Shown here: positions 10,925 to 22,700 of the stretch, one piece after another
How positions within the stretch are numbered: position 1 is the first letter of the stretch
Layout: each line of letters starts with the position of its first letter
Source: Chimonanthus salicifolius
Lineage: Eukaryota; Streptophyta; Magnoliopsida; Laurales; Calycanthaceae
Assembly (NCBI GenBank): GCA_013350335.1
Contig: CM023534.1
Location: 18,185,302 to 18,249,301 of the forward strand
Direction of reading: 5' to 3'
Length of the DNA: 64,000 nucleotides
Made by a program: the position numbers and the translations under genes
Notes under the pieces: generated by a model
Seen by the model: the letters and a program-made list of their open reading frames with translations, nothing else
What the model was told of the DNA's origin: nothing
Databases searched by the model: none

Positions 10925-13315
10925 AATGTACCCATGGCCTGTAGCAGAAATGCTAAATAGAATCCCTAGCCGTAGAATTTTAAAATTTAACCAAGACTTT
11001 TTTTTTACTAAGGCAGAATCTCAGGCTTAGGTAGTCAGTCTGTATGTTCTACTCATCAAATCCTTTATAGTTTATATAGTTTTACAATAGATGTGATTTA
11101 GGCTTGATAATGATAATGATGACCCAAAGATATTTTAGGCACTAGATTTAGATTCATTAAGATACATAGTGTAATGGTATTAATTTTAATGTTCTTGGGT
11201 TAAATGACTAATAATTACTTATTGCTCTCAATTTTTAGTTAGACGTACTCTTCCATCATGTTTTGAGAATAGATGGAGACACTGGTACTTTTAATATAAA
11301 GAGATTGCACTTGTCTTTTTTGTTGATTAATCATTTGAGTGGTAAAAAAGTAAACTGATGTCCTATCAATTCAATTATATTTCAAATGTGACGAGACTTG
11401 ATGACCAATTACGAGAACAATAGTAAAAATTGTCATAGATATGCATGTTGTCACCGGATTAAGCTAATGGATTTCTTGTCATGAAAGCATGGTTTTATGA
11501 TCATTCACCATATGAAAACACTAAAGAATTTGATCAAAGTGAAGCTTCCCATTATTTCAGCCTGTTTTGTGACGTTTAAGCAACATGAAGATAAATTCAT
11601 GGGTACTGTTTCGATTTTTCATGTACCAGCTATATATTGATAGTATAAGCTACTTCCTCCGTTCTATTTTAATTGTTCGATTTTAAAATTTTGAATTTTT
11701 TAAGGAAGGGCTTTTAAAAGTCTTATGAACTTCTCTCCAACATCATTTAACTCTTCTAATAAAGAAGAGATAGATAGTCAGAGTAGATAGATAGAGAGAG
11801 AATGGCATATAAGACAACTAAATTGGGACAGATGAAGTGTAATATAAGAAGGGCACAAAAGGAAATACCGCTGATATTTATTAAATTTTTTAAAGGTCAA
11901 TATTTTGATATTAATCAAAACTTAAAATTCATATTCTGACAATCAGATTTTAGCATAATAGTTGAATATAACAAATAATGTGGGTTTAATTATGTCTATC
12001 ATTATGAAGAAAAGCCTTCGAAAACAATGTAAGTGCAAGTATCTTCATCAGTGAGAAACGTGTTGAATGTGAAGTAAATTATTAATTTTTATACTAATTT
12101 TAGTTTGTGACATTAGTTGGTTAAAAAGGTTTATATTTTGTGTAGTGTGTAAAAAGATTAAATCTCTATAAAATTATATTTGAAGGCGATAATTTAATAA
12201 TATTACAATTTAAATTTAATAATTTAATAGTGATGAGTATCTCAAAATAAATTTAAATCAAATATAAATTTTGTTCAAAAGATCGTAAAGGACATAGGGC
12301 TCAGGTGTAAATATAGACTCACAAGGTGTCACTCACTACCAAATGATAAAATAGGACTTTGATTCCTCCCTAAATTAGATTTAGATTTTGCATTAGGCAG
12401 AGACAATTCATCATTATTGTGTTCTTATGAGGGTTCCGTTTTTGTAAAAAAAAAAAAGAGGAAAGAGAAAAATATCAGTCGATACTGAATTTTAAACCCC
12501 TGTTTCTGTATATGAATATCAACTAAGAATGTGGATTCTTGAATGGGTGACACCTTAGTAAATCTCTTATGTTTTTTTCACAATCATCTACTACTTTATA
12601 TGTAAATTAAACTTATAATGAAATTGACACGAATTTAAATTTTAAAGTCTATTTGATAAATTGAATGTCAAATAAAATCAAAATTTAAAAAATACAACTT
12701 ACTCTTAAATTATACCTTTTTATATCATGATTTTGATATGATAAAATGTCTTTAGTTGGACTTTCAAAAGTTGGTTGTGAAACCAATCAAATGATTTAAG
12801 TTGAGTAATTTTATTAATTTTTAAAAAAATATAACTTCATTATATTCAATCAAGATAATTATAAATATCATATATAAAGTTAAATATTTCAAATTTATTC
12901 ATCTATATGAACTCAAGTGAAATATATTAAAGTGTTTACATTCGACTTCATGCAAAAAGATTTACAACTGATTCTTGTTAGCAAATAAATATAAAAGGAA
13001 ATTTCTAATGTATATTAAAAAATATCATATCAAATTTTATAAGTTGAATGTCAAAATGAGTCACACTCTTAATCTAATAAATGTCAAAAAATAAAATAAA
13101 TTAAAGTGCATAATAAATTAAATTCAGCTTGTGATGTAGCACGTGCAAGCCGGTTGCACGTGAGGCAGAAAGATACTTGATGTAACTCGTGGAGACCCGA
13201 TCCCCACCTCCGAACCCATTCCATGCGTCTCATCTCTCACGAGTACGACCCAAAATCCTGTTGCAAAGTTCTAGCCGTTTCCTGCATGGAAACTGCTATT
13301 TAGAGAAGATGGAAA
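10925..13315. other. AT-rich intergenic region
   Basis: No gene recognised. A possible Stowaway-like remnant lies at about 11653-11837, where CTTCCTCCGTTCTATTTTA faces an inverted CTTCATCTGTCCCAATTTA. A clean TA duplication on both sides is not visible. The region is otherwise AT-rich sequence with short poly-A and poly-T runs. Confidence 0.4.
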
Positions 13316-13323
13316 CTTCCATC

Positions 13324-14501
13324 GAGGCCCAACCCTGCCTATAGGTGAAGTAGGCTCGAGCCTAGGGTCTCCAAACAAGTAGGGCCTCTAAAGATCTATA
13401 TAACCCGTAAAGGGCCTCGGGGCCTAGCCCAATATCCCGCACAACATCCTGCCCAAAATCCCACCCAAAATCCTTCGTTTTCACAGACAGTGTTTTCAAG
13501 TGAGCATCGCCCGTGTGTTCCGCGTTCCCAAGTGAGGAACGCGGTTCCACGTTTCCACGTGTGGACGCGAAACGTCCTTGTGTTCTGCGTTCCGTTACGC
13601 ATTTCGATTTCCGCATTTTCTTCTGCCCGTTCGTCTTCTTCCACGTTTTCTATCGGTTTGTATTCCTCTTCAAAACGGTCAAAATATACGCCCTTTTCTA
13701 AATCCGAAAACACCAGCAGCGTCTTTTTTTCTTCTCTCTCACTGCGCACTCTCTCTCTCACTCTCCTCTGATGTTTCTCTAACTCTCTCCGTGTTCTCTC
13801 TCGTCTTCAGCTTGCTAAGTTGTAGACTTCAGATTTACAGGTATTTTTTTATCGATCCCGTCATTTTGAATTCTTAATGAGTGTTTGAGATCTGTTTTGA
13901 GTGTTTAGTGTTTTATTTTAAAAAAGATAATAAAAAGTAAAAAAGATAATAAAATATGAAAAACTATAACTTTATAAAAAATATTGTGATTTATTATTTT
14001 CGTCATTTCACATTAATATACATAAATAAAAACATCAACCTCAAATTGTGATGGGTGTGATTATCATGTTACAAAGCCTCGTCGAAAGAGTTCATTCCAC
14101 ACTTAAAAGCATTTTGTGAATACAACATTTGACTTGAGGTTATGCCACTGATTTTTCTTGATCCAATTTATTACCAAATTTGATACTGTTTCTAACTTTC
14201 TATATTGATCTATATTATATATAAGTACAGTGTAAAGCATGTTTTATCCATTCTGAATTGAAATTTGAAAATTAATAATAAAGAATAAATAACATTGTTA
14301 AGAATGTCTAATTCTTAGCTACAACTACTATAAATTGTTACAATAGAATAAATTTTAAATAATACTTTGTTATAAATTTATTTTTTATATTTTATTTAAA
14401 TATTTCATACTTTATAAAAAATATATATATATTTTTTTTGAGTGTATATAAGGGTAAAAGGCCTCCTGCATAAGACCTCTAAAATCTCAGGGCTGGCCCT
14501 G
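13324..14501. mobile_element. Non-autonomous hAT-type element, copy 1 of a related pair
   Basis: 1178 bp flanked by a perfect 8-bp duplication CTTCCATC (13316-13323 and 14502-14509). The ends are GAGGCCCAACCCTG and, on the - strand, CAGGGCCAGCCCTG, 11 of 14 matching. Both subterminal regions hold a GGCCTC/AGGTC block. The right third is AT-rich and contains AATTTTAAATAATACTTTGTTA, shared with the element at 15002-16194. Its GC-rich left third has open frames on both strands but no transposase signature. Confidence 0.88.
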
Positions 14502-14509
14502 CTTCCATC

Positions 14510-14993
14510 ATAGGCTAACTCCCAATTGGGACTCATCAGTCATCAGCACAGCCGACTTCTCGAGTGCAGCTTCTTTGTTTTTCTCAGGCAAGCAAACCTC
14601 TGCTGCTGTGCAGTCCAGACACCACCACCACTCATAGCGTCCCTCCTCTGTATCCAGCCTGAGGGGCGACTTCCTGTTGCTGCTATCGGCTCTCCTGCCA
14701 GGTCCATCCCTGTCGTTTCTGCTCAGAATCAGCCCTTCTCAGCCGAGCAATCCGCCCTGTCTGCAGCCAGCCAGAATCCAGGCAGAGTGTGCTTCCGTCC
14801 CTTGCCAGATCTTCTGCTGCTTACACATCCACGTGCTTCCTTGGTTGCTGCTCGAGACTCTGCTACCGCCTGAACATCAAGAGCGACTGGCAACCACCCA
14901 TTAACCCAACATCAAGAGCGACTGGCAACCACCCATTAACCCAATCAGCCGCCCGCCCATTCAGTCTTGCCGTTCCAGGTTCCTCCTCCAATC
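14510..14993. other. Host DNA between two hAT insertions, with a 35-bp tandem repeat
   Basis: GC-richer than its surroundings, with overlapping open frames but no recognisable protein. Two exact copies of a 35-bp unit beginning CATCAAGAGCGACTGGCAAC lie at about 14875-14944. It may be part of a gene or promoter pushed apart by insertions. Confidence 0.45.
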
Positions 14994-15001
14994 GTCCTCA
15001 G

Positions 15002-16194
15002 CAAAGCCGGCCTGGCTATTGGCGGTGGCCTAAGCCCCCAAATAAAAAGGGCTTCCAAGTCCACAGACTCTTTTATTATATTTTAAATAGTTAATAACGC
15101 ATATTAAAGTACAAATTCATTGTTGTCATTCTGCTTAGAATGTTTGTCTCATAAACACAGGACTTGAGTTTAAATCCCGACTGTGTGTATAATAATAATT
15201 TTTATTTTTTTTATTGAGTTATTTAATAATAATAATGAGAATACCAATAATTTGAATTAATACTACTTGAAATCATTTGACTATATTTAACTATTTCAAA
15301 TTTAAAACACTCAAAATTGAAAATTTATATATTGATAATTTTTCTACTCAATTTAAAGCATGGGTTTCTTAAAAAATTAAAATAATGAAAGTAACAATCA
15401 TAATAATTATTATTATAATCCTCATTTTATTGAGTTTAATAATAATAATAATAAATAATTTTAATTAATAAAAAATCTTTTAAAATATATCTATCATCTA
15501 AATAAAGAGAGAGAAATCTATATTGAGTTGATAATTTTGAATTAAAAATAACCTTTTAAAATTTGAAGAGATGAAAAAACATAGCTTTATTCATTTGATC
15601 AATGTAGATTTTATTAGATGTAATATATAAGTATAAATCATTATAATTAAGATAATTTTTAGTTATTTTAAAAATATAGAAAATTTGAAAAATTAAAATA
15701 ATAATAATATATTCGTTTCAAATGAGAATTTGCATTAGTGTCGCACTCGAATATGATAAAAGATGCAGTACTAAAAGAATGAATTACTACATTATATAAA
15801 AAGAATGAATTATTGTGTTCTAAATGCATAAATTGCTTATAGAATAATGTTGATTATACCAGTTACAGTTACCTATACAGAAATAAATTTGTCAAAGTTA
15901 AAATTAATAAAATCTTATCTTCGGTTTACAATATCATAAGAAAGATTGAATGGATTAACTATCTTATCTATTGAAAAATAAATGTTAAAAAAACTTTAAT
16001 ATATTAATTTAATTAGTAATTTTGCATCTCAAAATAAGAATAAATTTTAAATAATACTTTGTTAAGAATTTGATTATAATATTTTATTTAGTTTCACAAA
16101 TTGTTAAAAAAATATATATTTTTATTTTTTGTGAGTATATAAAATGTTCATATTAAAAACTCGCCTAGGCCCTACAATCTCGGAGCCGGCCCCA
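15002..16194. mobile_element. Non-autonomous hAT-type element, copy 2 of a related pair
   Basis: 1193 bp flanked by a perfect 8-bp duplication GTCCTCAG (14994-15001 and 16195-16202). The ends are weakly inverted: CAAAGCCGGCCTGG on the left and TGGGGCCGGCTCCG on the - strand, sharing a GCCGGC core. The right subterminal region matches that of the element at 13324-14501 (AATTTTAAATAATACTTTGTTA, then a TATATATTTTT block and a GGCCT-type end). There is no transposase. Confidence 0.82.
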
Positions 16195-16202
16195 GTCCTC
16201 AG

Positions 16203-16717
16203 TTCTGCTTCCCAAACATGAGACCATCCTATTTCTTTCTCCTTTTCTTTGTTCTTTCTTTTATTTCATTAACCCCTACCAGCCAGTTAGCCAACGTGCC
16301 AAATGCTCTTTGTCCCTTGCTTTTAATCTTCCATTTTTCCAGCCCGCCTATAGACCATGCCTTTACAGACTTCCGCAGCTAACATCAACCCACATTAACT
16401 CCCTTCCTCTCCCTGCTACAAGCGCAAATCGAACCCATCTTCCAAGCCGTCCCAGCAATGTTCCATCGTTCCAGCCCCTGTATTTTTTACTTATCCCACT
16501 TTGTTGACCATCCTTCATCTATCCCTTGACCAAGTTTGACTAAGTCATAGCCACATCCCCTTAAACCCAATCCTACTGCGTGAGCTTGATTCCCATTTAG
16601 GGTTGTTTGCCACTTTCCTCTAATTGACTATGGGAAGAGACAGAAAACGAGGTTGCCTTCACTTTCTCAACTTTCACTGAATTCATTTTCTAATTTTATT
16701 TGGGAAGATTTTCCTCT
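16203..16717. other. Promoter/5' flank of the CURT1-like gene
   Basis: Pyrimidine-rich sequence between the second hAT insertion and the proposed ATG at 16718. No TATA element or upstream exon could be fixed with confidence. Confidence 0.35.
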
Positions 16718-19700
16718 ATGGAAATTGTTTCAGCAGTATTTTGCACTGGAAGCACAGGTAAAAAAAACAAATGAATGAAAGTTTTGGTTAAAGTGGAAAA
16801 TCTTGCTATATTTTGGCACCAAGGAAATGTAAAAATGACTTTTGCCTCCAATATTTAGTAGAAAACTGATTGGAGAGGAAAACAGAAACAAGACTTGTGC
16901 TTAGCTTTGCCAATTTCCTCAGTTGGCACTTCAGAGAGTTATCCGCTTCATCACTATCTATGTTGGTTGGAAAATCAAGTTTAATCATAACTTGGGATTT
17001 GAAAGAATATTCATAGAGATGAATTCCTACTACTTAAGCCTTAAATGGATTTGATTCCATTTTTTTTGACAATACAAAGTTTGTGTGGAACGACTTAATT
17101 AACCATTCCTTCTATCATTTTTCATCTTTTGCCCGAAGATATTCTTACACCACTGTGGCTAACTATTGTCCTTATCGGTTCTTTAGCATATATTTTGGTA
17201 GACTATTGGGCTAAATTCATTATTATCGTTATATTTTGCCAGAGTGAAGTAAATTTCCCTGCTACCTTAATTGAGAAACTCAGAAGACCTGTAACTTGTA
17301 AAAGCTTGATTCTTCTATATATTCTCTAGTTCGATGCCTTTGCCTTCTGTGGATATAATAGAAATAATAATGAATATTATTCGATGCTGTAATGTTTATC
17401 CCTGTTTCTGTTTCTAACAGAGGGATGCAGAGCAATATCCTGTGATGAGAGATCTAGTTCTGCACCAGTCGAAGAGATCTTCACATATTTAAAGGAGAAG
17501 GTAGCATTCCAATCTGTCCCAGTCCAGAAGTATCATTTATAAATATGAGCTTAATTCTAAAGATGTTTGTTATCTATTTCTCTGACAGTGGGATGCCGTC
17601 CAAAACAAGTCTACAGTAATTACGTATGGAGTGGCTGAAATAGTCGCGCTTTGGCTATCATCTGTTGTCATCGATGCCATCGACTCGGTCCCTTTGGTAC
17701 AGAGTCTACTTTTCTTTTGGTTGTTTTAATGATTTTTGAATTCCAGTTGGTTGGATATTAGAAATCACATTATATTATATGGGATATACTGTTTCTTCAA
17801 CTTATCGTGAATGAACGAACACCAATGATCAAAGTTAGTGATTTCATCATAAATGGTACCTACTCCAGTTTCTGTATTGAGTGGGATTAGGGCTGCAACT
17901 CGGGTCAGGCGGGTCGGGTACATGAAAACCCAATCCGACCCGAATTGATATATTAGGAACCCAACCCGACCCGACCCGAATTCTCAACTCGAACTTCACA
18001 ATCCGACCCAAGTTGATATATTAGGAACACGACCCGACCCGACCCGAATTCTCAACCCGAACTTCAAAACCTTACCCGACCCGAATTCTAATTCAAATCA
18101 ACCTGAATTCTGACCCAACCCGCATTTTAAACCCATTTTAACCTAATTTTAACCGCGTCGTGTAGGGTTGTGTCGGGTAGGGTCAGATTAACTTTTAAAA
18201 TCCTCAACCCGACTCGACCCTAATTTTATGCGGGTTTTTATCTTTCAACCCGACCCGACCCAACCCTCTGACTCGAAATTCTTGACCCAACCCGCATGAT
18301 TTCTTGGGTCAGGTCATGTGGGTCAGGCCAAAACCTTACCCGAGTTGCAGCCCTAAGTGGGATGACCATCGTTTTGGTGAAAATGTTCAAACCACTTTTT
18401 GTTCTGAGATACACCCCCCCAATTGCACAATTTTATTTTAAACTTGCCATGAATATAATTTAAATTGTTGGATTGATCTATTTTTTATCCATCTATACAT
18501 ATCAATGAATTTTTGTGATTAACTTGTTTAAAACATTCTTCTCGCCAGCTTCCAAAGATTATGGAGTTAGTTGGGCTTGGATACACAGGATGGTTTGTTC
18601 ATCGATACCATCTCTTCGAGGTCAAGCATTATTGATCTGTACAAATGAGAATGAGTTATTAGTGTTAGATTAGGCTAATATTACTTGATTATATTACTTG
18701 TATAGGGGTAACTTAGTCATTTTATTCATGTTCATTTAGGCTTTACCTTGTATATATTATTGTCTTAATCAATGGTAAAACCAGGATTTATTGGATTGTA
18801 ATATGGTGTCAAAGCCTGAGGTTTCTCGTGGGACGGTTCGGCAACCCAGATCACGGTTGATTTTTCGTTTTGAGTTTCGATTTCGGTTTCGGTTCTTAGC
18901 CTCGCATCAGCCGCATCTGCAATCAGATCACGGTTTCGATTTTCGGGCTTCTTGTGTTGGTGGTGAGGGATTCACAATGGCCGGTGAACGTGGTGATTCC
19001 CTCCAGGCCATTAGTGTGAAGCTCACTGATATCACATATACTTATTGGGCATATGTTATGAGAAATTTTTTGACCGGCAAGAACATGTGGGGTTATGTCT
19101 CTGGGGATATTGTTCCTCCTACGGACCCCAAGGCTGCTGACTTTGCTGCTTCACTGATTACTTGGACCACCTGTAATTCTAAAATTATCACTTGGATCAA
19201 TAATTCCGTTGAGCTCTCCATTGGGATGCATCTTGCAAAGTTTTCTACCGCGAAAGAGATTTGGGATCATTTAGAGAGACTGTATACGCAGTCCACCTTC
19301 GCTAAGCGATATCAACTTGAGAATGATATTCGCTCTGTTAGACAGGGAGATATGAGCATTCAACAGTTTTATTCAGTCATGACTGGCTTTTGGGATCAAC
19401 TTGCATTAACTGAACCCGCAGGCCTCAGTTCCGTTACACTTTATTGCACTTATAGAGAACAAGGGCGACTCATTCAATTTTTTACTGCTCTTCGAGATGA
19501 CTTTAAAGCACTTCGGGGCTCTATTCTTCATCGTAATCCCCTTCTCTCTGTTGATGCAGTGGTTCACGAACTCCTAGCTGAAGAAGTTCGTTTGAAGTCA
19601 CATGGCGACAATCGTTTTCTTTCTCTGCCTAGTCAGACTGTTTTAGCTGTGCCATTCCGGTCTTCCTCTAGCTCACAGAGTCGACAGCGTCAAGGTGGGA

Positions 19701-22700
19701 GAGTTGGAACTGCTAATTGTCGTTACTGTAACCAAAAAGGTCACTGGAAAGCCCAATGTCCTTTGTTATTGAGAAGCCAGCAACAACAGCAACAACACAT
19801 GCCGCTTCCTAAGCCACATCACACCGCTACTGTTGTTTTGTCTGGGGATGCGGCCTCACCTTTGCCTCCTTTGTTTCCACACCAGCGAATGCGGCATCAC
19901 CTTCGACCCCTTTCATCTCCACCCTTGCAGACCAGTTGCAGCACTTCCTCTCTTCTCACCAGCCTAATGCATTGTCTTCTCTACGTTTGACTCATTCAGC
20001 ATCTTTAGGTATTTCGCCTTCTACATGGGTCTTTGACTCTGGAGTTACTCATCACATGACTCATGATGTTGCTTTATTCACATTGTTATCTCCTTCTTCT
20101 TCACATGTTTCTGTCTTAACTGCCAATGGTGCTTCCTTGCCCTTGGCAGGGATTGGTTCCATTATGTCCTCTTCTTTACATCTTTCTGATGTTTATTGCA
20201 TACCTCATCTTACTCTGAATTTGATTTCTATCAGTCAACTATGTGATTCTGGCTATATTGTTAATTTTTCTCCTACTTGGATTTCTGTGCAGGATCCTCA
20301 TTCCCAGAGGCTGATTGGGACCGGCCGTAGAGAAGGAGGATTATATGTCTTAGAGAGGCTTCGCGTTCCTGCTGTCGTTGCCTCTTCAGTTGATTTATCA
20401 TCTTTTCGTTTGAGTCTCATTTCATCTAGTTTTTATTTGTGGCATTCTCGCCTTAGTCATGTTTCTAGTTCCTATTTAAAGTTTTTAACTTCTACATGGG
20501 CTTTAGGAAATTTAAATAGTAGTGATATTTCTGACTGCAGTTGATGTAAACTTGCAAAGTTTTCTGCTTTGCCTTTTAATAAAAGTTCATCTATTTCTCT
20601 TGCTCCTTTTTATTTAATTCATTCTGATGTGTGGGGACCAACCCCTCTTCCCACCAAAGGGGGTCTCGATATTATGTCTCTTTTATTGATGACTATTCCC
20701 GTTTTTGTTGGATTTATTTGATGAAACGCCGATCTGAATTTCTCACCATCTTTCAAAAGTTTCGTGCACTCATTCGCACACAGTTCTCTGCCACTATTAA
20801 ATGCTTTCGAGGTGATCTGGGTGGTGAGTATACCTCTAGTACTTTCTTTGATTTGCTTCCCTTAGATGGGACTGTTCATCAATCCTCTTGTACTGACACT
20901 CCCAAGCAGAATGGGGTTGCAGAGAGAAAACATCGGCACATCATTGAAACTGCTCAATTTCTGTTACTCTCTACTAGTATTCCTAGCCTCTTTTGGGGAG
21001 AAGCGGTTCTCACAGCGACTTATGTGATTAACCGAATCCCTTCTGTTATCACTTCTGGCAAATCTCCATTTGAACGTTTATATGGCAAAATTCTAGACTA
21101 TTTCTCCTTGAAAGTTTTTGGTTGTGTATGTTTTGTCCTTCGTCCACATAATGAGCGCACAAAATTATCTGCACGGTCTGCACTGTGTATTTTTCTTGGT
21201 TATGGTGAAGGTCAAAAGGGATATCGTTGTTATGATCCCACTGCACAGAAGTTGTATGTCTCACACCATGTTGCTTTTATTGAACATATTCCTTTCTATT
21301 CTGTTCTTTCCCATTCTAGCACTCTTGGCATGTCTGAACTTATATATATTGACCCCTTCTCTCATATTGATGATTTGTCTGTATCTGATCCTGTCCCTGC
21401 TTTACCTAACTCTGTTTCTTTTATTTCTTCTACTCCTATTGAAGTTTTGCCTTCTACAGATTTTTCTCCTCCCTCTCCTGCAGCTGCCTTTCCTTCGACT
21501 TATGCTGATGAGGATCTTACTACTTCTCGTTACCCTCCACGACTCTGTAAGCCTCCTACTCGATTTGGTTATTCTTTTGATGACTTTGCTTATTCATGTT
21601 ATTCATCTTCATTTTCTTTGTTTCTCACATCCATTCATACTCTCTCTGAACCAACCTCCTATAAGGAGGCTATTTGTGATCCTTTATGGCAACAAGCAAT
21701 GGATGAGGAACTTTCTGCATTACACAAGACTTGTACGTGGGAGTTGGTAGCTCTTCCTTCAACCAAACGTGCCATTGGTTGCAAATGGATATATAAGATT
21801 AAGACCAGGTCTGATGGTTCTATGGAGCGATATAAGGCTTGTTTAGTTGCTAAGGGTTTTAGTCAGGAATATGGTATTGATTACGAGGAGACCTTTACCT
21901 CTGTTGCGAAAATGACTTCTGTTCGCACTTTACTTGTTGTTTCTTCAGTTCGTCAATGGTCTTTGTCGCAGATGGATGTTAAAAATGCCTTTCTGATGGT
22001 GATCTCGCTGAAGAAGTTTATATGTTTCCTCCTCCAGGTGTTGTTCATCCTCCTAGGGACGTTTGCAGACTTCGCAAGGCCTTATATGGTCTCAAACAAG
22101 CCCCGCGAGCATGGTTTGACAAGTTCTCAACAGTGATTGCGTCCCTTGGTTTTCACTCCAGTGCTCATGACTCTGCTTTATTTGTTCGCTGCACTTCTGC
22201 TGGTCGTATCCTTCTCCTTTTGTATGTTGATGACATAATCTTGACAGGTGATGATCTTGATGGTATTGCCCTGTTAAAGTTACAGTTGCACAACACGTTT
22301 GACACGAAAGACTTGGGGCCCTTGCGATATTTTCTCGGGATAGAAGTTGCCTCTTCACCGAAGGGTTATCTTCTCTCTCAATCTAAGTATGCTGCTAATG
22401 TTCTTCGAAGAGCTCGTATTACTGACACTAGACCGGTTGCAACACCTTTAGAGCTCAATGTTCATTACACTTCCTCTGATGGTGTGCCTTTATCAGATCC
22501 ATCACTATATCGCACTACCGTCGGAAGTTTAGTTTATCTCACCATTACGCGGCCTGACATTGCCTATGCCGTTCATATTGTGAGTCAGTTTATCTCTTCA
22601 CCAACCACTGTTCATTGGGCAGCCGTTTTTCGAATTTTGCAATGGGTCGGTGATCTACTTATCTTCGAGGTACTTTATCTCAGAGTTTGTTATTTCCTTC

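Noticed and set aside
11653..11837. Stowaway-like MITE
   Set aside because: Inverted ends are suggestive (CTTCCTCCGTTC and CTTCATCTGTCC), but the TA duplication is not clean on the right side, so it is not listed as an element.
14526..15094. Open frames of 75-115 codons in GC-rich sequence
   Set aside because: They overlap in several frames, cross the border of a hAT element at 15002 and resemble no protein family.
15125..15190. tRNA-like stretch (GTCTCATAAACACAGGACTTG then GAGTTTAAATCCC)
   Set aside because: It resembles the anticodon and T-arm of a tRNA-Met, but the A box and acceptor stem do not pair. It lies inside a hAT element and is at most a decayed tRNA-derived scrap.
17129..17329. 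66-codon hydrophobic open frame between CURT1-like exons 1 and 2
   Set aside because: No splice-compatible borders in the required phase and no CURT1 resemblance. Treated as intron.
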